Origin: Candidatus Moranbacteria bacterium CG_4_8_14_3_um_filter_34_16 | Lineage (GTDB): Bacteria > Patescibacteriota > Minisyncoccia > Moranbacterales > UBA2206 | Reading direction: 5' to 3' | DNA length: 10,641 nucleotides | Assembly (NCBI GenBank): GCA_002782345.1 | Contig: PFHO01000056.1 | Location: forward strand, 1 to 10,641 | Notes under the pieces: generated by a model | Seen by the model: only the letters and a program-made list of their open reading frames with translations | What the model was told of the DNA's origin: nothing | The model's database searches: none | In this document: positions 5,968 through 10,641 of the stretch, in pieces | How positions within the stretch are numbered: position 1 is the stretch's first letter | Layout: each line of letters starts with the position of its first letter | Translations under genes and position numbers: made by a program

Positions 5968-6080
5968 ATTGTAAGTCTTCTCGGGCAAGTTTTACCTTAT
6001 CTAATAAAAAAGTAAGGAACGAGCAAAAGAGAAAGGTCGCCTTGCAATTTAAGTAAATTTTTTAAGATTAGGTGAAACAA
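5968..6080 (+). promoter_or_regulatory. Structured 5' leader of the RRM gene
   Basis: The long leader can form a two-part stem: GCAAG (5985-5989) with CTTGC (6041-6045), and inside it ACCTT (5994-5998) with AAGGT (6033-6037). A competing hairpin pairs CCTTA (5995-5999) with TAAGG (6013-6017), so the two folds exclude each other. A clear Shine-Dalgarno AGGTGA (6070-6075) sits five bases before the ATG, unlike the other conserved genes here. Long leaders that control expression are known for some bacterial RRM and cold-shock genes; such control here is inference. Confidence 0.4.
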
Positions 6081-6374
6081 ATGGCAAAGAAATTATACGT
6101 AGGAAATTTATCCTACGGTATGACTGATGCTTCTCTTAGAGAACTTTTCGCTCAATCCGGAACAGTTGAATCAGCGACTATCATCACTGATAGAATGTCT
6201 GGAAGATCCAAGGGTTTTGGATTTGTTGAGATGAGTTCGGACAAAGAAGCACAAGCTGCTATTGACACTTTCAACGGAAAAGAAATTGATGGAAGAAAGT
6301 TGACTGTCAATGAAGCGCGTCCTAGAGAAGAACGTCCACAAGGAAGTTACAATAAAACTAAAAAAACTTTTTAG
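6081..6374 (+). CDS. Single-RRM RNA-binding protein
   Basis: Small cytoplasmic protein of 97 aa with one RNA-recognition motif filling residues ~4-80 and a short basic tail rich in Arg, Glu and Lys. RNP2 is LYVGNL (5-10) and RNP1 is KGFGFVEM (44-51), keeping the aromatic residues that stack on RNA bases. This resembles the stand-alone RRM proteins of cyanobacteria and many other bacteria, often linked to cold or stress and RNA chaperoning; the target RNA here is unknown. ATG 6081 is chosen over an in-frame GTG at 6072 because the AGGTGA Shine-Dalgarno (6070-6075) is correctly spaced for it and overlaps the GTG. The gene is monocistronic: a strong promoter at 5934-5961 and a terminator at 6387-6414. 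It is the only conserved gene here with a good ribosome-binding site, suggesting high expression. Confidence 0.93.
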   Translation: MAKKLYVGNLSYGMTDASLRELFAQSGTVESATIITDRMSGRSKGFGFVEMSSDKEAQAAIDTFNGKEIDGRKLTVNEARPREERPQGSYNKTKKTF

Positions 6375-6386
6375 CGATATGTGCAG

Positions 6387-6414
6387 AAAACAGTTCCATA
6401 ACGGACTGTTTTTT
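6387..6414 (+). terminator. Intrinsic terminator of the RRM gene
   Basis: AAAACAGTTCC (6387-6397) pairs with GGACTGTTTT (6403-6412), with one bulged T and a five-base loop. The 3' side runs on as T6, then GTTT. It lies 12 bp after the stop codon. Confidence 0.82.
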
Positions 6415-6426
6415 GTTTGAAAAATA

Positions 6427-6435
6427 TGCTATAAT
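6427..6435 (+). promoter_or_regulatory. Extended -10 promoter for the lipoprotein gene
   Basis: TGCTATAAT (6427-6435) is a perfect extended -10 element. No convincing -35 box sits upstream, because that space holds the preceding terminator. Predicted start near 6442 gives a leader of ~108 nt. Confidence 0.6.
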
Positions 6436-6490
6436 TTTTTTTAGTTAATAGTAAAAGATATAAGTTTCAAATAGGAATGATTTTTGGTCG

Positions 6491-6520
6491 CTAAAGGAAT
6501 TGGTCGAACCTTTAGTTTTT
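6491..6520 (+). terminator. Terminator-like hairpin inside the lipoprotein gene leader
   Basis: CTAAAGG (6491-6497) and CCTTTAG (6509-6515) form a perfect 7-bp stem with an 11-base loop that contains GGTCGAACC, followed by T5 (6516-6520). It is downstream of the promoter at 6427-6435 and upstream of the start at 6550, so it could act as an attenuator. It may instead be a second terminator for read-through from the RRM gene. Confidence 0.45.
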
Positions 6521-6549
6521 GAATAATTAATTTAAAAAGCTAAAATTGT

Positions 6550-6870
6550 ATGTTTTCTAGAACTAAGATAACTGTGTTACTGGTAGTTTTCTTTGCAGGT
6601 ATAATTTTTTCCGGTTGTGGAAAAAAAGAACCTGTTTCTGAAAATTCTCAACCAAAAGTGGAAAAAAGCACAGTTCAAAACAAATCCAATCCAACTGAAA
6701 ACAATTTTTCAAAACCTACGGGGAAAGTGGATGATATTGTTAACTCGGCAATTGACTCATCCGATGAAGATGTTTTGATTGAAGAAGAAGACAATCAAGC
6801 GAACAGTTCGGTGAACGATTCTCAAGAAACAAATGATTTTGGCCAATCTTATGATGGAAGTGAATTTTAA
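6550..6870 (+). CDS. Small acidic putative lipoprotein, unknown function
   Basis: 106 aa. The N-terminus carries a basic n-region (SRTK), a hydrophobic stretch (residues ~7-20) and a lipobox-like FSGC with Cys23, so it is probably lipidated and anchored on the outer face of the membrane. Phe at the -3 position is off the usual Leu/Val/Ile. The mature part is low complexity: Lys/Asn/Ser/Gln-rich to about residue 60, then strongly acidic (SSDEDVLIEEEDNQ) and unlikely to fold as an enzyme. No family recognised. No Shine-Dalgarno before ATG 6550, but the signal sequence fixes the start. It overlaps the start of the next gene and shares a terminator with it at 7730-7761, so the two probably form an operon for exported proteins. 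Confidence 0.75.
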   Translation: MFSRTKITVLLVVFFAGIIFSGCGKKEPVSENSQPKVEKSTVQNKSNPTENNFSKPTGKVDDIVNSAIDSSDEDVLIEEEDNQANSSVNDSQETNDFGQSYDGSEF

Positions 6871-7690
6871 AAAATGTATTGTTTTTTTTGCTTTGACAGT
6901 TTTTGCGGGAGGATTGATTGTCTCAGTCGCTTTAGCACAAAACGGTTCTGAGAATAGCAGAATAAACGATATAAAACAAAAAGCGAAGGAAACCACTTTT
7001 TGCGAAAAATTTTCAATTTTAGAATCAAAAATTGGTCAAAAATCTTCTGTGAATAAAAATCAAATTGAGGCAAAAAAACAAGAGAGATTGCAAAATTGGC
7101 AAAATCATTTGGATCAGATGGACACAAAAATGGCGGAGATTAGAACAAGGAAAGAAGCTAATCTAAAAGCGCATTTTGAAATGTTGGAAGAAAAAGCTGA
7201 AACTGAAGAACAAAAAAGTGCGGTAGTGGAGTTTGAAAAAAGTTTGCAAACGGCACTAGCGACGAGAAAAACTTCTGTTGATGCGGCTATTTCTCAATTT
7301 CGCGTTGAGGTAAAAAAACTTCAAACCGAAAGAAAAACAGAAACGGAACAAGAAGTGAACGCTTTCTTAGATTCTCAAAAAGTGGCTTTTTCCAAAGCCA
7401 AGTCTGATTGTGCCAGTGGCGTGGATTCGGAAATTGTCAAGAATGATTTGAAAAAATCTCTCGCGGGTAGCAAAGAAAAATTTCAAGTGGCTAAAGTTAA
7501 TGCTGAAAAAAATAGAACGCAAATGCAAACGCTTATCCAAACAAGAAATCAAGCGATGCAAGAAGCTAAAAATACTTTCAGAGTCAGTGTGGAAGCTTCA
7601 GCCAAGAAGCTCAAAGCTGCTTTTCCGGAAGTGACGAGTGCGGAGGATTCAGGAGATACAGCAAAAGAAACTGATGGTAATGAAGAATAG
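6854..7690 (+). CDS. Secreted coiled-coil protein, unknown function
   Basis: About 278 aa. A typical Sec signal peptide (NFKK, then a hydrophobic run from about residue 8 to 26) ends in ALA with predicted cleavage after Ala28, before QNGSEN. The mature protein is almost entirely helical, Lys/Glu/Gln/Ala-rich, with heptad-like spacing from residue ~50 to ~250 and few prolines, as expected of a long coiled coil. Two cysteines remain in the mature part (FCEKF near the N-terminus, SDCASG in the middle) and could form a disulfide. The acidic tail is TKETDGNEE-like. I recall similar Lys/Glu-rich exported proteins in CPR genomes but no function. Start is uncertain: ATG 6833, 6851 or 6854 and GTG 6860 are all in frame; 6854 gives a normal signal peptide. 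It overlaps the lipoprotein gene by 17 nt, suggesting translational coupling. Confidence 0.78.
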   Translation: MEVNFKKCIVFFALTVFAGGLIVSVALAQNGSENSRINDIKQKAKETTFCEKFSILESKIGQKSSVNKNQIEAKKQERLQNWQNHLDQMDTKMAEIRTRKEANLKAHFEMLEEKAETEEQKSAVVEFEKSLQTALATRKTSVDAAISQFRVEVKKLQTERKTETEQEVNAFLDSQKVAFSKAKSDCASGVDSEIVKNDLKKSLAGSKEKFQVAKVNAEKNRTQMQTLIQTRNQAMQEAKNTFRVSVEASAKKLKAAFPEVTSAEDSGDTAKETDGNEE

Positions 7691-7729
7691 CTAAATAAGA
7701 AATGAAAAAACGTTAATAAGTGTTTTTTT

Positions 7730-7761
7730 ATCCACTTTCTTATAAAGAGTGGATTTTTTTT
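7730..7761 (+). terminator. Intrinsic terminator after the lipoprotein/coiled-coil operon
   Basis: ATCCACT (7730-7736) pairs with AGTGGAT (7748-7754) across an 11-base loop, followed by a run of eight T (7754-7761). It is 39 bp after the stop codon. On the minus strand the stem is followed by A-rich DNA, so it acts only on the plus strand. Confidence 0.85.
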
Positions 7762-7837
7762 ATAAAAAATACTAAAATGATTTAATAAGGAAAAGTTTAG
7801 TGAAGGTTAATTTTTTTAATAGTTCCTAACTAAAATC

Positions 7838-7930
7838 TTCGGGCATAAGCCCGAGAGATGAAGATATTTCGTTATAGGCGGACGAACTAGCTTATAATAG
7901 GTGAAAACTCCGAGCGTGAGCTCGAGAAAG
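7838..7930 (+). promoter_or_regulatory. Leader region with two related hairpins before the aminotransferase gene
   Basis: Hairpin 1 is CGGGC-ATAA-GCCCG (7840-7853). Hairpin 2 is CGAGC-GTGA-GCTCG (7911-7924), with a GNRA-type loop. Both are followed by AGA(G/A)A. The third base pair changes from G-C to A-T on both sides, so pairing is kept while sequence differs. A third possible stem pairs TTCGT (7868-7872) with ACGAA (7882-7886). A TATAAT (7893-7898) between the two hairpins could start transcription near 7905, placing hairpin 2 at the extreme 5' end of the mRNA. A second TATAAT (7936-7941) would give an almost leaderless transcript. Function unknown; a regulatory RNA or mRNA 5'-stabilising role is inference. 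Confidence 0.45.
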
Positions 7931-7951
7931 TTTATTATAATAAGAAAAAAA

Positions 7952-9148
7952 ATGTTTGATCGCACCAAAAATTTGCGTCTTTCTGTTATTAAACAAATGG
8001 AAATTATGGCGACCCAATTTCCAGATACTATTTCTTTGGCGCAAGGTGTCCCTGGTTTTGACACCCCGGAATGCATCAAAAGAAGAGTGGAAAAAGCTCT
8101 GCAAGAAAAAGTAGTGGCGAAATATTCTTTATCTCCGGGGATTCCGGAATTGAGAGAATTGATTGAAATTAAATTAGCCCGGGATAATATGTTTTATGAT
8201 TGGGAAAAAGAAATTATCGTGACCGCTGGCTCTATTGAAGGAATTACAGCCACGATTTTGACTATTACCAATCCGGGAGATGAAATTATTGTTCCCGATC
8301 CCACCTATACTTCTTATAGAGAGGTTATTTTGCTTTCCGGGTGTCAGCCGGTCTTTGTTTCTCTGAATGAGCAAAAAGGTTGGGCTTTTGAATTGAAAAA
8401 ATTTGAGGAAGCTATCACTTCTCGCACAAAAGCTATTTTTTATTGCAATCCTAACAATCCTACCGGAACAACATATTCTCGCGAACAACTTTTATCTTTG
8501 GCTGAATTGGCCAGAAAACATAATTTATTTCTTCTCTCTGATGAAGTTTATAAAGATTTTATTTTTCCTCCTCGTTCGGAAAGAATTTTCAGTTTGGCGG
8601 AAATTCCTGAATTGCGGAAAAGAGTAATTCGTTTTTTCAGTTTTTCCAAATCTTATGCTATGACTGGTTGGAGAGTGGGATATTTGCATAGTGATGAAAG
8701 CGTAATACGGGAAATTATCAAAGTTCACGATTCATTGGTAACTTGCGCTCCGGTTATTTCCCAATATGCCGCTATGGGCGCTTTGGAAATGGCGCAAAAA
8801 GAAGTGATTAATTTTAACAAAGAATATGCTGAAAAAAGAGATTTTGTTTGTCAAAAATTTGATGAGATGAAGAATTTTTTCAGTTATATCAAACCACAGA
8901 GTGCTTATTATATTTTTCCGAAAATAATTAAAAAAGAAATTAGTATGGGGTTTCCGGAAGAAAAAAGTTTTTCATGGCGTTTTTCCAAATGGATATTGGA
9001 AGAAACTCATGTGGCAGTTGTTCCGGGAATTGCTTTTGGAGAAAATGGTGAAGATCATATTCGTATCAATTTTGGGAGAAATCAAAAAGGGTTGGAAGAA
9101 GCGTTAAAAAGGATAAAAAAATTTCTTCAAAAACAAAAATTAGTCTAA
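7952..9148 (+). CDS. PLP-dependent class I/II aminotransferase (aspartate aminotransferase-like)
   Basis: Cytoplasmic fold-type I transaminase moving an amino group between an amino acid and a 2-oxoacid. From ATG 7952 it has 398 aa, normal for the subgroup. Landmarks: YSLSPGIPELRELI (59-72), the cofactor pocket TAGSIEGI (91-98), NPNNPTG (166-172, Asn contacting PLP), SDEVYKDF (196-203, Asp for the pyridine N), SFSKSYAMTGWRVGYL (230-245, Schiff-base Lys233) and the substrate-carboxylate arginine in HIRINFGR (369-376, Arg371). The frame extends upstream to a GTG at 7901, but those 17 codons run through hairpin 2 and have no family character. ATG 7952 lacks a Shine-Dalgarno. Exact substrate (aspartate, aromatic, alanine or another) cannot be told. 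It lies 24 nt ahead of the MurF-like gene and is probably co-transcribed with it. Confidence 0.92.
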   Translation: MFDRTKNLRLSVIKQMEIMATQFPDTISLAQGVPGFDTPECIKRRVEKALQEKVVAKYSLSPGIPELRELIEIKLARDNMFYDWEKEIIVTAGSIEGITATILTITNPGDEIIVPDPTYTSYREVILLSGCQPVFVSLNEQKGWAFELKKFEEAITSRTKAIFYCNPNNPTGTTYSREQLLSLAELARKHNLFLLSDEVYKDFIFPPRSERIFSLAEIPELRKRVIRFFSFSKSYAMTGWRVGYLHSDESVIREIIKVHDSLVTCAPVISQYAAMGALEMAQKEVINFNKEYAEKRDFVCQKFDEMKNFFSYIKPQSAYYIFPKIIKKEISMGFPEEKSFSWRFSKWILEETHVAVVPGIAFGENGEDHIRINFGRNQKGLEEALKRIKKFLQKQKLV

Positions 9149-9172
9149 TTTTTTTAAATTTTATTTCTATTT

Positions 9173-9913
9173 ATGAAATTTTTTTTCAAAATAATTCTTA
9201 AATACTATTTGAAATATATCACTAAAACGGTTTTATTTTTGCATCAACCAAAAATTGTGGCGGTCTGCGGAAGTATCAATAAAACTTTTGTAAGAGATGA
9301 AATAGTTAGAAATTTTAAAAAAGAAAAAAAAAGCATTAGAGCCAATCCAAAAAATTTCAATACGGAAATTGGTCTACCGTTGGCGATTTTAAATGTTTCC
9401 AGCGGATATAATTCATATCGTGGTTGGATATCTCCTATAATAGAAGCTTTGAAAGCGGTTTTTCAAAAAAAATTTCCCAAATATTTGGTTTTAGAGTTTG
9501 GAATTTCTCAAAAAGGAGATATGAAATATTTGCTTTCCATCGTGAGTCCCAAAATTTTTGTGATTACCGATATAACTCAAAGATATGTGGAATTATTTTC
9601 CGGAATGGATGAATTGTTTGAAGAATATGAATATCTAGCAGAAAAAATTTCCAAAAATGATTGGTTGGTTTTAAATTATGACAACATAAAAATTCGCGAA
9701 TTGGCAAAGAGAACTTTGGCGAAAGTTGTTTCTTTTGGAGAGCAAAATTTTTCCTCCGAATGGCGGATTGCCAAAATTGAAAAAAATCCGCAAGGACAAA
9801 AAGTGAGTATTTCTTATCAAGGGAAAGAAAAAAAATATCAATTGAATCGTTTTGGAAAACATCATGCTTTTGCTTTGGTGGCGTCTCTTGCGGTAAAAAA
9901 CATTAGAATCTAG
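9173..9913 (+). CDS. MurF-like Mur ligase, variant P-loop, C-terminally truncated
   Basis: 246 aa, where MurF proteins are ~430-450. Family features: AVCGSINKTFV (30-40) at the P-loop position, NFNTEIGLPLAIL (61-73, like NYNNEIGxPLTIL in MurF), YLVLEFGISQKGDMKYL (104-120, carrying the metal-binding Glu and GD), VITDIT (130-135) and GKHHAFALVASLAV (228-241), where the central domain normally goes on. The usual GxxGKT(S/T) becomes GSINKTF: the Gly before Lys is Asn and the residue after Thr is Phe. The rest of the central domain and all of the ligase C-terminal domain are absent, and no continuation is seen downstream in any frame. An N-terminal hydrophobic/basic stretch (1-24) may contact the membrane. 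It may be a decayed MurF paralogue or a specialised short protein; UDP-MurNAc-peptide ligation by this product alone is unlikely. Confidence 0.72.
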   Translation: MKFFFKIILKYYLKYITKTVLFLHQPKIVAVCGSINKTFVRDEIVRNFKKEKKSIRANPKNFNTEIGLPLAILNVSSGYNSYRGWISPIIEALKAVFQKKFPKYLVLEFGISQKGDMKYLLSIVSPKIFVITDITQRYVELFSGMDELFEEYEYLAEKISKNDWLVLNYDNIKIRELAKRTLAKVVSFGEQNFSSEWRIAKIEKNPQGQKVSISYQGKEKKYQLNRFGKHHAFALVASLAVKNIRI

Positions 9914-10243
9914 TTGTTTATTTAATGAGTGTTTTGAAAATTGTAAAATTTGGATGAATTTTTTTTCAGTGTTATTATAAAGACCTGGGATTAATGTGTT
10001 TTTTGAAAATTATTGCGAATGTAAAATGTAAAATTATGATCTACGCACTTGCATTAAAATAAAGCGTAAGGTGTGAAATTAAATTAATTTCTGCCAGTTT
10101 AATTAAGATTGAAGCGCTCGAGAGAGATTATCATTATTAATTTCTTGTCAAACGCGTAAGTCCTAAAAATATAAAAATTGAAATATTTTTTAATATTTTT
10201 TATCAAACAATTATTTTAATTGATTAAAACAAAGTAAAATATT
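9914..10243. other. Noncoding intergenic region, 330 bp
   Basis: No convincing ORF, RNA gene or Mur-ligase continuation is visible. It holds an imperfect direct repeat (GTGTTTTGAAAATT near 9930 and GTGTTTTTTGAAAATT near 9998, each followed by a GTAAAAT), a spaced inverted repeat TACGC (10042-10046) / GCGTA (10064-10068), and GCTCGAGAGAGATTAT (10116-10131), which resembles the 3' arm and flank of hairpin 2 (7920-7935). A weak promoter candidate for the next gene is TTGTCA (10145-10150) with TATAAA (10170-10175), spacing 19. Confidence 0.45.
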
Positions 10244-10531
10244 ATGAAAAAAGAAAAAATTGAGAAAAAAATAGATGAGCTTAGCAATATTAACAAAAAA
10301 GTAACGGAAAAAATGTTTGGATATATCTTAACCGCGTTTGGTTTGGTCGCCGGTTTAGCATGGAATGACGCGATTAAATCTCTGATTGAGTATTTTTTTC
10401 CGCTGGAACGAAACGGAATTTGGGCAAAATTTTTTTATGCTTTCATTTTTACCGTGATTGTGGTGATGGTTAGTTTATATGTAGCTAAAATTTTCAAAAA
10501 GGATGATAACTTGGAAAAAGACAAAAAATGA
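10244..10531 (+). CDS. DUF5654-family small membrane protein
   Basis: 95 aa. A charged N-terminal helix (KKEKIEKKIDELSNINKKV, 2-20) leads into a first membrane helix (~26-44) that carries the signature AFGLVAGLAWNDAIKSL (32-48). A polar loop follows, then a second membrane helix (~62-84) and a highly charged C-terminal tail (FKKDDNLEKDKK). The GLVAxLAWNDAI pattern and two-helix layout match DUF5654, a family I recall as frequent in Parcubacteria and other small-genome lineages; function unknown. Start ATG 10244 is the first Met and lacks a Shine-Dalgarno. Monocistronic by spacing, with no clear terminator after the TGA stop. High confidence that it is a real gene, moderate for the family name. 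Confidence 0.82.
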   Translation: MKKEKIEKKIDELSNINKKVTEKMFGYILTAFGLVAGLAWNDAIKSLIEYFFPLERNGIWAKFFYAFIFTVIVVMVSLYVAKIFKKDDNLEKDKK

Positions 10532-10641
10532 ATTTGTGTTATTGTTCAGTAAACTTAGTTGCAACTTGTAACATTTCTAACCTATATTTTTAAGGCTCTA
10601 GACCATCAAATTAATTAATATTTGTGTAAAATTTTCAATAA
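10532..10641. other. Right-edge noncoding stretch
   Basis: 110 bp of AT-rich DNA with no ORF. The only structure seen is the 8-bp palindrome GTTGCAAC (10559-10566). No terminator with a T-run is visible for the preceding gene. Confidence 0.3.

Noticed and set aside
6502..6510. GGTCGAACC resembling a tRNA T-arm
   Set aside because: The T-loop is one base short, there is no acceptor stem, anticodon arm or D-arm around it, and it sits in the loop of a terminator-like hairpin.
7901..7951. N-terminal 17-codon extension of the aminotransferase from GTG
   Set aside because: The codons run through a GC-rich hairpin, carry no family character and would start within the predicted promoter/start region; ATG 7952 fits the family N-terminus.
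8174..8488. Long minus-strand open frame opposite the aminotransferase
   Set aside because: It is antisense to the conserved PLP-binding region, has no family motif and no promoter or ribosome-binding site; a composition artefact.
1..10641. CRISPR array, prophage or tRNA/rRNA genes
   Set aside because: No regularly spaced repeats, no phage structural or lysis motifs, and no tRNA or rRNA cores were seen on either strand.

Overview
The window is strongly AT-rich, with poly-A/poly-T runs, compact genes and lysine/asparagine/isoleucine-rich proteins. Nearly all starts on conserved genes lack a Shine-Dalgarno sequence. Together with a DUF5654-type membrane protein, a stand-alone RRM protein, a secreted lysine/glutamate-rich coiled-coil protein and a divergent MurF-like ligase, this suggests a Candidate Phyla Radiation (Patescibacteria, perhaps Parcubacteria-like) genome. 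That placement is inference from gene style. The standard code fits: no conserved gene contains an internal TGA, and Trp is read from TGG.

Layout. 1-264: decayed end of an integrase-type insertion sequence on the minus strand, running off the left edge. 349-1332 (+): trpS. 1333-1529: convergent gap with several inverted repeats. 1530-2894 (-): phosphomannomutase/phosphoglucomutase. 2895-3085: divergent promoter region. 3086-5262 (+): tightly packed run of ychF, uppP and a membrane-anchored small protein whose frame breaks at an A8 tract. 5252-5933: a decay zone holding the out-of-frame tail of that protein, a small ORF split by a ~103-bp MITE-like palindrome with a 6-bp target duplication, and a second remnant of the same IS family as at the left edge. 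5934-6414: a strong promoter, a structured ~110-nt leader, an RRM RNA-binding protein and an intrinsic terminator. 6427-7761: extended -10 promoter, a leader with a terminator-like hairpin, a small acidic lipoprotein, an overlapping secreted coiled-coil protein, and a terminator. 7838-9913: two related hairpins, then a class I/II aminotransferase and a C-terminally truncated MurF-like protein with an unusual P-loop. 9914-10243: noncoding. 10244-10531: DUF5654-like membrane protein. 10532-10641: no gene seen.

Functionally the window mixes translation and ribosome-linked genes (trpS, ychF, the RRM gene) with cell-envelope genes (sugar phosphomutase, undecaprenyl-diphosphatase, the MurF-like protein and several exported or anchored small proteins). 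The main points of interest are the nested mobile-element debris at 5.2-5.9 kb, the two leftover copies of one IS end, the paired hairpins before the aminotransferase, and the MurF-like protein with its non-canonical nucleotide loop and missing C-terminal half.
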